Assembly (NCBI GenBank): GCA_910585505.1
Contig: CAJUFF010000097.1
Location: 1-10,972, forward strand
Source of the DNA: an uncultured Ruminiclostridium sp.
Lineage (GTDB): Bacteria; Bacillota; Clostridia; Oscillospirales; Ruminococcaceae
Reading direction: 5' to 3'
DNA: 10,972 nucleotides
Shown: in pieces, positions 1-6,789 of the stretch
Layout: each line of letters starts with the position of its first letter
Position numbering within the stretch: position 1 is the first letter of the stretch
Made by a program: the position numbers and the translations under genes
The notes under the pieces: model-generated
Databases searched by the model: none
Told to the model about the DNA's origin: nothing
What the model saw: the letters and a program-made list of their open reading frames with translations, nothing else

Positions 1-181
1 TTGCTTCGACCCTATTTTCAGATCAATGGGTCTCGAAATGGGCGTAGAATATGTGCAATCCCCAGTAGAGATATACGCGGTATTTCCCGTTATCGTCCTT
101 GCCGCCACAGTCGTCAGCGCGTTCTTTACCTCGCTGTACACAAAAAAGATCAAATCCTCGGATACCGCAAGCATTGAATAA
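1..181 (+). CDS. C-terminal end of an FtsX-type ABC transporter permease (partial)
   Basis: Only the last 59 codons are present; the gene begins before the window. The frame starting at base 2 is open to a TAA at 179-181. The visible part ends in one long hydrophobic segment (around YAVFPVIVLAATVVSAFF) followed by a short basic tail (TSLYTKKIKSS), which is how FtsX/MacB-type permeases finish: last membrane helix, then a short cytoplasmic tail. The assignment rests mainly on context, since an ABC ATPase of the matching class starts 17 bases downstream on the same strand, so the two would form one exporter. The substrate cannot be told; with the two-component genes that follow, peptides or antimicrobials are the usual guess. 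Family assignment is inference from a single helix plus neighbours. Confidence 0.7.
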   Translation, partial: CFDPIFRSMGLEMGVEYVQSPVEIYAVFPVIVLAATVVSAFFTSLYTKKIKSSDTASIE

Positions 182-198
182 AGAAAGGAAGAATTATT

Positions 199-966
199 AT
201 GAATATTCTCGAAGTAAAAGACCTTTGCAAAACATATATCGTAAACAAGCGTCAGAACAACGTTTTAAAAAACGTGAATTTCAACGTTGGAGAGGGCGAA
301 ATGGTCGCCGTTATGGGACCCTCAGGCTCGGGCAAATCCACTCTGCTTTACACAGTTTCGGGTATGGACGGCATTACCGCGGGCGAAGCGCTGTTCTGCG
401 GAAAGAATATCGCACAAATGGGCGATAGGGAGCTTGCCGACCTGCGTCTTGACGAAATGGGATTTATCTTTCAGCAGATGTATATGTTGAAAAATCTTAC
501 CGTTCTGGACAACATCATATTCCCCGCGGTGCAGTCGAAAAAGAACACGGAGAGCCGCAGGCAGACCGAGGAACGCGGCAGAGCGCTTATGCGCAGACTC
601 GGCATTGACGACGTGTGCGGCAACGACATCAACGAGGTGTCGGGCGGACAGCTGCAGAGAGCTTGCATTTGCCGCAGTATGATAAACGAGCCCAAGATGA
701 TCTTTGCCGACGAGCCTACGGGCGCTCTCAACCGCTCAAGCTCCGATGAGGTAATGAACGAGCTGCTCTCGCTTAACCGTGACGGTACTACGATCATGTG
801 CGTTACCCATGATCCAAAGGTAGCCGCCAAGTGCAGCAGAGTGCTTTATCTCGTGGACGGCGGTATCGTCGGCGAAAAGGAAACGGGGCATTTTGACGGC
901 GGCGATAAGGTGCTTCGCGACCGTGAAAGAGAACTGAACAACTGGCTTATGGAACAAGGTTGGTAA
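199..966 (+). CDS. ABC transporter ATP-binding protein, MacB/LolD/BceA-type
   Basis: The 255-residue protein is the nucleotide-binding subunit that would power the permease encoded just upstream. All ATPase motifs are visible: Walker A GPSGSGKST at residues 40-48, Q-loop Q92, signature VSGGQ at 147-151, Walker B ending in D171-E172 with the family-typical ADEPTGAL, and the switch histidine H204 (VTHD). The D-loop reads ALNR rather than the common ALD, a tolerated variant. Length is normal for the family, with about 30 extra charged residues at the C-terminus (from about 228). The start is supported by AGGAA about 9 bases upstream. This subfamily (MacB, LolD, BceA) handles peptides, lipoproteins or antimicrobial peptides with FtsX-type permeases. 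The adjoining two-component genes suggest regulation by an envelope signal, but the substrate is not shown by the sequence. Confidence 0.93.
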   Translation: MNILEVKDLCKTYIVNKRQNNVLKNVNFNVGEGEMVAVMGPSGSGKSTLLYTVSGMDGITAGEALFCGKNIAQMGDRELADLRLDEMGFIFQQMYMLKNLTVLDNIIFPAVQSKKNTESRRQTEERGRALMRRLGIDDVCGNDINEVSGGQLQRACICRSMINEPKMIFADEPTGALNRSSSDEVMNELLSLNRDGTTIMCVTHDPKVAAKCSRVLYLVDGGIVGEKETGHFDGGDKVLRDRERELNNWLMEQGW

Positions 967-990
967 TTAGAAGTAAGAAGTTAAAGAGGT

Positions 991-1019
991 AAGGGGTTAG
1001 AGGGTTGCTCTGACCTCTT
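991..1019 (+). terminator. Hairpin between the ABC and two-component genes, possible weak terminator
   Basis: A 12-base stem (991-1002 with 1008-1019, two G-T wobbles) closes on the 5-base loop GGTTG. It is followed by GCTATATT rather than a clean T run, so intrinsic termination would be weak. It sits 24 bases after the ABC ATPase stop and just before a promoter for the next operon. It could be an attenuator or partial terminator that separates the two units. Confidence 0.45.
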
Positions 1020-1046
1020 GCTATATTGCTATAAATATGGTAAAAT
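1018..1046 (+). promoter_or_regulatory. Candidate sigma-A promoter of the response regulator/kinase operon
   Basis: TTGCTA (1018-1023), 17 bases, then TAAAAT (1041-1046). The predicted start lies near 1053, which would leave a very short leader in front of the Shine-Dalgarno AGGTGGT at 1054-1060. An alternative is the extended -10 TGCTATAAA (1027-1035) with TTGCTC (1005-1010) at a longer 19-base spacing. One of the two probably works; the sequence does not decide which. Confidence 0.45.
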
Positions 1047-1066
1047 AATAAACAGGTGGTGATATT

Positions 1067-1729
1067 ATGACCGATATTCTGATAGTGGAAGACGATAAGG
1101 AACTGGCGGACTTGCTGAGCGATTTTCTGCGTGAGGAAGGCTATACCGTGTCGAGCGTGGACAGCGGAGAGCGTGCCGTGCAGCTTTTTGAACGATACGG
1201 CGCAAGGCTTGTGGTGCTTGACATCAATCTTCCCGATGTGAACGGCTTTGCGGTCTGCTCCAAACTTCGGGAAAACGCTGATACTCCCATACTGATCGTA
1301 AGTTCCAGAACGGGCAAGGAGGACATGCTGAACGGCTTTGACCTCGGAGCCGATGATTATATTGAAAAGCCATACGACATTGATATTCTTATCGCCAAGA
1401 TCAAGGGAATATTCAAACGGCGGTATCAGCGTGATATATTGTCGGCGAACGGCGTGACGCTCAATCTTGCGGATAAAACGGCGGTCATCGACGGAAAGCC
1501 TGCGGAACTACCCTCAAAGGAGTTTGATTTGCTGGCGCTTTTAATCGAAAATCAAGGCAAGGCTCTGAAAAAAGAGTACCTGTTCAGCACTGTCTGGGGC
1601 AGCGACAGCGATTCGGAGCTGCAAACACTCCATGTGCATATCAACCGTATCCGCCAAAAGCTCGGCGACGATCCTAAGAATGCCAAGCGTTTGGTTACTG
1701 TCTGGGGCGTGGGGTATAAGTTCGCATGA
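1067..1729 (+). CDS. Response regulator, OmpR/PhoB family (VanR-like)
   Basis: The 220-residue protein has an N-terminal receiver domain (about 1-118) and a C-terminal winged-helix DNA-binding domain (about 128-220). Receiver residues are complete: acidic pair D9-D10, phosphoacceptor D52 in LVVLDINLPDVNG, the Ser/Thr position S79, and K101 in EKPYD. The output domain has the OmpR pattern with the recognition-helix region LHVHINRIRQKLG and the terminal WGVGYKF wing. It would be phosphorylated by the kinase encoded next, with which it overlaps by 4 bases (ATGA at 1726-1729), indicating translational coupling. The start is supported by AGGTGGT 6 bases upstream. The likely target is the neighbouring ABC exporter operon or another envelope-defence gene; that is inference from context. 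Confidence 0.95.
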   Translation: MTDILIVEDDKELADLLSDFLREEGYTVSSVDSGERAVQLFERYGARLVVLDINLPDVNGFAVCSKLRENADTPILIVSSRTGKEDMLNGFDLGADDYIEKPYDIDILIAKIKGIFKRRYQRDILSANGVTLNLADKTAVIDGKPAELPSKEFDLLALLIENQGKALKKEYLFSTVWGSDSDSELQTLHVHINRIRQKLGDDPKNAKRLVTVWGVGYKFA

Positions 1730-2937
1730 AAACTTACAAAAAAATATGTATCGCGGTGATTATAGTATTTCTTTTGCTGACGGCGATTTTGAACATATTT
1801 CTTGCGGGAGCGAAAGACACCGGCGACGGTATTTACCGTGTTGAAGCCAAGCGGCTTGCGGATGAGATATCGGAAACTGGAGATTATGACCTTGAAAAAT
1901 ACCCTCACATTACGGGCGTGTTCACGGGCGGCGAGCTCTACCGTTCCAAGGAGCATTATCTTATTATGGAAGCGGGAGGAACGCTTTACCGTGTTGAGTA
2001 TACCGTCGAAAGCGGACTGCACGGCATTGCGGTGGTAAATTGCGTATTGGGTGCGCTGTTTCTGTTGGTGACAGGGGTTTTGTATTATATCGGGCGGCAT
2101 ATCATAGTGCCGTTCGGCAGGCTGAATGATATTCCCCAGGAACTTGCGCGGGGTAATCTTGCCGTGCCGATTCCCGAAGAAAAAAGCCGTCTTTTCGGCA
2201 AATTCACATGGGGAGTGAATCTCCTGCGTGAGAGTATCGAGGACAGCCGCAAAAAGGAGATCGCAATGCAAAGGGAGAAAAAACTCTTGCTGCTCTCACT
2301 TTCCCACGACATCAAAACGCCGCTGTCGGCGATCAAGTTGAACGCGAAGGCGCTCGCCAAGGGATTATACAAGGACGAGGAAAAACAGCGTGCCGCCGCC
2401 GAGAGCATCAATACCCGCGCGGATGAGATTGAGCGTTTTGTAAGCGAGATCACAAAGGCGGCAAGCGAGGACTTTATGAGCTTTGAGGTCACACCGGGCG
2501 AGGAGTTTCTAAGTGTTATCATCACAAAAATAAACGCGAGATACGCTCCCACATTTTCCATGTCGGGAACGGAGTTTATTATCCGGAAATATGACGACTG
2601 CATTCTTTCCTGCGACCCCAACCGTCTTGCGGAGTGTTTGCAAAATCTGATTGAAAATGCGATAAAATACGGCGACGGCAGACGAATTGAGCTTAGCTTT
2701 GATAAAATGGACGGCTGCGAGCTTATCACGGTATCAAATACGGGCTGCACGCTTGAAACAAAGGAGCTGCCGCAGATATTCGAGAGCTTTCATCGTGGAA
2801 ACAACGCGGATAGGGTGCAGGGCAACGGGCTTGGACTTTTTATCTGCAAACGGCTGATGTCGCTTATGGGCGGAGAGGTGTACGCGGATATCCGTGACGG
2901 GTGCTTTTTTGCGACGCTGGTTGTGAAGTTGGCGTAA
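1726..2937 (+). CDS. Membrane sensor histidine kinase (VanS/PhoR-like)
   Basis: This 403-residue protein has a membrane helix near residues 8-27, an outside sensor region of about 70 residues, a second helix near 101-122, a HAMP-like linker (about 123-180), a HisKA dimerisation domain with phospho-acceptor H194 in SLSHDIKTPLSAI, and a HATPase domain. The N box is NLIENAIKYG with N307 and N311. The G1 box reads VSNTG, with Asn where many kinases have Asp, a variant usual in the VanS/PhoR branch of Gram-positives. The G2 box is GNGLGL at 366-371. It starts on the ATGA overlap with the response regulator and is almost certainly its partner. The external loop is long enough to bind a ligand, unlike intramembrane-sensing BceS-type kinases. 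The ligand is unknown. Confidence 0.95.
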   Translation: MKTYKKICIAVIIVFLLLTAILNIFLAGAKDTGDGIYRVEAKRLADEISETGDYDLEKYPHITGVFTGGELYRSKEHYLIMEAGGTLYRVEYTVESGLHGIAVVNCVLGALFLLVTGVLYYIGRHIIVPFGRLNDIPQELARGNLAVPIPEEKSRLFGKFTWGVNLLRESIEDSRKKEIAMQREKKLLLLSLSHDIKTPLSAIKLNAKALAKGLYKDEEKQRAAAESINTRADEIERFVSEITKAASEDFMSFEVTPGEEFLSVIITKINARYAPTFSMSGTEFIIRKYDDCILSCDPNRLAECLQNLIENAIKYGDGRRIELSFDKMDGCELITVSNTGCTLETKELPQIFESFHRGNNADRVQGNGLGLFICKRLMSLMGGEVYADIRDGCFFATLVVKLA

Positions 2938-2960
2938 AGTAACGGATGCTTGGTTGGGAG

Positions 2961-2993
2961 CTATTCTTTGTTTTATGCTGCACAATTTTTGAC
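2961..2993 (+). repeat. Left copy of a 33-base direct repeat bounding the cassette
   Basis: It matches 8421-8453 in the same orientation at 30 of 33 positions. The differences are all A/T exchanges at repeat positions 3, 19 and 22. The match stops sharply on both sides. It lies 23 bases after the kinase stop codon. Such a pair around a foreign-looking block is what an attachment-site duplication or recombination between short repeats would leave. No integrase gene is in the window, so the mechanism is open. Confidence 0.85.
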
Positions 2994-3162
2994 ACACAAA
3001 ATTTGGTGGGTTTCAACAACTGATCGGATTCCATCTCTCAATATTTTCCTATTGGGCGGAGACGATTTTCACGTCTTCGATGCATATACCACCTCCATCC
3101 AAGTGGACACGACGATTAAGAGGAAGTTCCTAACATGCTTGCTTTACAAGAACCACTTGCCT

Positions 3163-3192
3163 AATCAAATTTGCTTTTACACAAATTTGATT
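3163..3192. repeat. Perfect 11-base inverted repeat (hairpin)
   Basis: AATCAAATTTG (3163-3173) pairs fully with CAAATTTGATT (3182-3192) across an 8-base loop. There is no T run after it on either strand, so it is not a normal terminator. It could be a subterminal hairpin of a decayed IS200/IS605-like element or a recombination signal. Confidence 0.6.
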
Positions 3193-3414
3193 GAGTGCCC
3201 CCTGTGTGTTTAGTATTTATGCGGTTATTGGAGAAATTTATTATTCTGTTACATTTACACAGTTCAGTTTTTAGACTTGATGGAATATAACCTCCGACCA
3301 AAAATTCACGGCGCGACAAATAATTATATTGGAATTTTTACTGTGGAAATATCAACCCCAAAAACTGTATAATAGAAGTAGGAATTTGTCAAAAGCTTTT
3401 AAAATCAATTATAA

Positions 3415-4053
3415 CTATGCCATGACATTTCTTTTGTTTTTTAACAAATCTATGGCTTGTCCCAACATCAAATATGCAGGATGTTTGTCAGTCAGTTTCG
3501 TCTGCAACCCAATCATACTCATTAACAAATAGTCTAATCTATGTATTTCTAAATCCAACTTGAGTTTTTCATAATATTTTTTTACCACCTCGTTGGGAAT
3601 CTGTTTATCAGCTATTTTAATATAATAGTTATTATCGCGAACAAATGTGCTGCATATGTATTCATTGTCCGGATGCAGATGTTCGCGTTCATTGCTAGGG
3701 ACGAAAAAATCCCTCTTGTTATGATTACAATTACCACATGCTAGCACAAGATTATCAATTGAGCCAGCTGCCGCCTTGCTCCCACTGAATTCAGCAGATT
3801 TTTGATAAACAAAATGATCAATTTGAAATAGAGACATCGGAATTATATCTATAGAAACTCCGCAATAAGCACATTTACCATTATAGGATTTTACAAATTC
3901 CTTCTTAAATTGTCCACCGTTAATGGAAATATATTTATGCATATCTTTCGAACGAGGGTGCCTCTCCTTTACAAGTTTTTCAACGTCCGCTTTTTTTAAT
4001 TTTAAATCAGAAAACAAAGGATCGTATTTTGTATTTCTGTAATCATTAGACAT
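3415..4053 (-). CDS. HNH endonuclease, putative effector of the four-gene cassette
   Basis: The 212-residue protein has a clear HNH (McrA-type) nuclease fold in its middle: C61-A-Y-C64-G, then I-D79-H80, N101 in the DNLVLAC stretch, and the second zinc-binding pair C106-x-x-C109 followed by N110 and K113. The paired Cys motifs would bind structural zinc, and the D79-H80/N101 set would form the metal-dependent active site for DNA cleavage. The N-terminal 50 residues are basic and the C-terminal 90 residues are helical without a recognised domain. It is the last gene of the operon, and its start overlaps the receiver gene end by 8 bases, with GAGGTG about 9 bases upstream as ribosome binding site. 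By position it is the likely DNA-cutting partner of the methyltransferase, possibly gated by the ATPase/receiver pair; this role is inference. Confidence 0.9.
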   Translation of the reverse strand: MSNDYRNTKYDPLFSDLKLKKADVEKLVKERHPRSKDMHKYISINGGQFKKEFVKSYNGKCAYCGVSIDIIPMSLFQIDHFVYQKSAEFSGSKAAAGSIDNLVLACGNCNHNKRDFFVPSNEREHLHPDNEYICSTFVRDNNYYIKIADKQIPNEVVKKYYEKLKLDLEIHRLDYLLMSMIGLQTKLTDKHPAYLMLGQAIDLLKNKRNVMA

Positions 4054-4645
4054 CTAATTTCACCTCTATCTCCTTAAAAGCTAATATCAAGTCATCTATA
4101 TCTTTTCTTGTAAGTTCATCATAAACATTCAAACCCTGCAAAGATGAAATTATTTTTTCTTTTAGAACAGGCTCCCAACTCTCGTTTTCTTCCATCTTAT
4201 TTGCAAGATTTCTAAACATTGAAATATTTTGAATTGCATTATTTATATATAATGGCATAATTTTAGCATAATACTGAGGACCACTAATTTCAGGATCATG
4301 CTTATATTTAGAAATAACACCGAATTTAGGATCAGGTTCATTTTGCGTTATAACTATAACCTCAATAAAAGGATAAAACTTCTTTAAAATAAGCTTAAAT
4401 TCTTCACCTGTAAATTTTGAACCAGAAACAGTTGAATTCTCAAATAATCTCGAGTCAATAATTACAATATTGGCGTGAATTACCCTCGTATCTTGTAGTA
4501 AGCTCTCATATCCAGCACTGGTATCAAAAGTGACTTCCTCATATATAGTCACATAATCGCAATTAGAGTATTCTTTATCTAAATACTTACCTAATATTGT
4601 ATCATGATTATCATCGACATAGACGATATTTATTTTTTCTTTCAT
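4046..4645 (-). CDS. Stand-alone response-regulator receiver protein without DNA-binding domain
   Basis: The 199-residue protein begins like a CheY-fold receiver. INIVYVDDN gives the acidic pair D11-D12. A hydrophobic strand ends in D64 (IVIIDSRL), the expected phosphoacceptor. T100 follows strand IEVIVIT, and K128 (QYYAKI) fits the conserved lysine. An insertion of about 15 residues lies between D12 and D64 compared with CheY. After about residue 130 comes a 70-residue helical tail that is not a winged helix or other known output domain. It overlaps the ATPase gene by 4 bases (ATGA at 4642-4645), with GGAGG placed inside the last ATPase codons, so the two are translated together. It would receive phosphate from H493 of the upstream ATPase and relay the signal to the HNH nuclease or feed back on the kinase. 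The residues are seen; the partner assignment is inference. Confidence 0.85.
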   Translation of the reverse strand: MKEKINIVYVDDNHDTILGKYLDKEYSNCDYVTIYEEVTFDTSAGYESLLQDTRVIHANIVIIDSRLFENSTVSGSKFTGEEFKLILKKFYPFIEVIVITQNEPDPKFGVISKYKHDPEISGPQYYAKIMPLYINNAIQNISMFRNLANKMEENESWEPVLKEKIISSLQGLNVYDELTRKDIDDLILAFKEIEVKLDV

Positions 4646-6786
4646 GTTCTGCCTCCAATGGTAAATTCAATAGAAAATCCTTCAAGGGAAGTAATGGTTA
4701 TAATTTCCCCTCCTGACATTGATACCGTATTGTTTACAATCCACATACCTAGCCCATGACCATTTTTTCGGGTGGTTTCATGAACTTCTAATATTCTTCT
4801 AGGATTTGTAGAATACTTTTTGTCTAACCCTTTCCCATCATCACTATAAATAAAATGAAGTTTGTCATCCATCTCATCAATTGATATCGAAATATTCAAA
4901 TGAAGTTTACTATCATTTTGTTGAATACTATTTAAAATTAGATTGTCAAATACGACTTGGAGAATATCCTCAGAAATATTATAACATATATCATCACTTG
5001 TAACAATTGACAAGTTGATAAAGGCATAGTCCCTTTCCCAATTTTGTTTAATGTGATTAAGAATATCATATACGCTTTGCCAACTAGCAACGAATTGCTT
5101 TTTTTCAATTTCAGAAAGCATCGTATCCATAAATGAAAGAATCTTTTTTGATGCTTTTTGATTAGAGCTAAGAAGGCTTGGAATATTTTTATACGCTTTG
5201 GCCGTACGTTCGGGGGCTGTGAGATCTTCCCACATGCCGTACTCTTTTAACGCATCTATAATGTTATCAATGTTAACTGAAATGGAGTTTCTGTCGTTTT
5301 TCATTTCATGTGCAATTGATGAAGCTTTTAAGCCGGTTGTTGCAAGAACATTCAGTATACGGACATCATATTTATAACGATTTTCAACATCGGTCTTTTC
5401 TCGTTTTGACTCTGCTGTTTGGTTGCGATATTCCTTTATCTCAGCAACTAATTGTCTTGCCTGTTGTTCAGAGAGACGCGATACAGCTTTAGGATTTGAC
5501 AAAACCATATTTGATATTGGCTTAGACTGTTCTTTAACATCAGTAACGTTTTTAGTATTGATTGCCCTAATTATTTCTTGGCGATATCGTTCAAACTCGT
5601 TAATACCGACAAGAATTATTTCACAAAACAATTTAAAAAATATATTTTCATCCAACCCCTGCCTATTTGACAAGTCTTGCAAGTTCCAATTTGTTTCTTT
5701 ATCAATAATTACCTTTCCAGATAATTGATTTTCACGCACTCTCCATGCTCCTGTTGGATGTGTCGCAGCTGCTGGCGACTTTCTAGATCGCTTATTCAAA
5801 TTAAGCCAATCCTTTTCTCCCTCAAAAGAAGAAATGCCGAAAGAATTCCTATACAAAACAACACCATTATCTAATGAATTGGGTATAGCTTGGTGCTTGT
5901 ACAAGAATTTCTCTGTCTCCAATTTTGATGAACTATGATTAAAATAAAAGTCTGCCGAAAAATCACCTAATTCTGTTAAATGTGATAATAATTCCTCATC
6001 AGACAAATCCCATTCATTTTTATTCTTAAATTCTTCACATATATTAGTCTCGATTTCATAGCTGTTAATATCAATATTTTCACAGTATTTTTTTGCCTCC
6101 TCAATAAATTCATCAGAGAAGACCTTAGTTATAAGGTTATGAGCTTTACTATTATATGAAATAGAAATATTAGATAAGCAATTTATCCCTATTTGGGGAA
6201 CTGGAAAATATGCCTTAACGTTATCTTCAACTTTAGGATGAGAAACAAGAATTGACATTGAATCATCGTTATACGTTTTAGAAAGATACTTTATAAGACC
6301 TTTAACCTTCTTTTCATTCCAACGTTCTCTCAAATTGCTTATTACAATTTTGGTACCATGGTTTTCTAACTCATAGTTCTCCATTAAAGATGATGTTTCC
6401 CAATCAGTACTCCATAAAACACCTATAAAATCTTCTTTTTTTGAATAAAATTTAACTTCTCTTCCTAAACGCGCTAGTGCAAATCTTCCAACACCTTTCG
6501 AGCCAGCCAAAACCCTTTTGTTATTGTTATCATCTATGACTTCATATTTCTTATCACTTTTTCCGATATGCATCCAATGCTTCTTTATGTCTGCCGAATT
6601 CATACCATCACCGTCATCGGTTATAATAAGATCTTGATCAGAAAAACGCAATGTTAGATGCAATGCTTTAGCATCATATGCATTCTTCACCAATTCCAAA
6701 ACTGCAGATTCATCATTTGTAAAATTCTGAACGCCCAATAATTCAGCGATAGTACGATCTTCAACTATATACTGTAAATACTCCAT
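4642..6786 (-). CDS. Double-GHKL ATPase: Hsp90/MORC-like N-terminus and histidine-kinase-like C-terminus
   Basis: This 714-residue soluble protein carries two Bergerat-fold ATPase modules. The first (about 10-180) shows ELVKNAYDA (E31, N35, D38), DDGDGM (57-62) and GSKGVGRFA (95-103), the pattern of Hsp90, MutL and MORC ATPases, with E31 as likely catalytic base. A middle region of about 230 residues follows, as in those clamps. Residues 435-475 are charged and look like a coiled coil. Then comes a HisKA-like helix with H493 (IAHEMKN), and a kinase-type ATPase with N box DNLILNS (614-620), G1 SDDGKG (648-653) and G2 GHGLGM (676-681). No membrane segment is present. Its ribosome binding site is formed by the last two sense codons and stop of the methyltransferase gene. 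With the receiver gene just downstream, it looks like an intracellular sensor kinase for a DNA or phage signal; the signal is unknown. Confidence 0.9.
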   Translation of the reverse strand: MEYLQYIVEDRTIAELLGVQNFTNDESAVLELVKNAYDAKALHLTLRFSDQDLIITDDGDGMNSADIKKHWMHIGKSDKKYEVIDDNNNKRVLAGSKGVGRFALARLGREVKFYSKKEDFIGVLWSTDWETSSLMENYELENHGTKIVISNLRERWNEKKVKGLIKYLSKTYNDDSMSILVSHPKVEDNVKAYFPVPQIGINCLSNISISYNSKAHNLITKVFSDEFIEEAKKYCENIDINSYEIETNICEEFKNKNEWDLSDEELLSHLTELGDFSADFYFNHSSSKLETEKFLYKHQAIPNSLDNGVVLYRNSFGISSFEGEKDWLNLNKRSRKSPAAATHPTGAWRVRENQLSGKVIIDKETNWNLQDLSNRQGLDENIFFKLFCEIILVGINEFERYRQEIIRAINTKNVTDVKEQSKPISNMVLSNPKAVSRLSEQQARQLVAEIKEYRNQTAESKREKTDVENRYKYDVRILNVLATTGLKASSIAHEMKNDRNSISVNIDNIIDALKEYGMWEDLTAPERTAKAYKNIPSLLSSNQKASKKILSFMDTMLSEIEKKQFVASWQSVYDILNHIKQNWERDYAFINLSIVTSDDICYNISEDILQVVFDNLILNSIQQNDSKLHLNISISIDEMDDKLHFIYSDDGKGLDKKYSTNPRRILEVHETTRKNGHGLGMWIVNNTVSMSGGEIITITSLEGFSIEFTIGGRT

Positions 6787-6789
6787 AAC

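Larger units (their letters stand above)
2938..3414. other. Gene-free junction between the kinase gene and the AT-rich cassette
   Basis: The 477 bases contain no convincing gene. They hold the left copy of the 33-base direct repeat (2961-2993), a small hairpin GACG/CGTC (3061-3076), an inverted pair CAAGTGG/CCACTTG (3100-3106, 3153-3159) enclosing the palindrome AGGAAGTTCCT, an 11-base perfect stem at 3163-3192, and a loose inverted repeat AAAAATTC/GAATTTTT (3300-3307, 3332-3339) that might end the minus-strand operon. On the minus strand, short open stretches such as the one ending MEVVYASKT then stop (near 3070-3100) read like the decayed C-terminus of an IS605-type TnpB, but this is weak. 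Composition shifts from about half G+C to AT-rich across this stretch. Confidence 0.5.

Noticed and set aside
1552..2271. 239-codon minus-strand open frame under the kinase gene
   Set aside because: Shadow of the well-supported response regulator and kinase genes; no domain and no start signal.
2950..3213. 87-codon plus-strand open frame after the kinase gene
   Set aside because: No ribosome binding site or recognisable domain, and it crosses the direct repeat and several hairpins.
3386..3415. Plus-strand promoter-like TTGTCA with TATAAC at 18 bases
   Set aside because: It would read into the antisense of the HNH gene in AT-rich DNA where such matches arise by chance; no gene follows.
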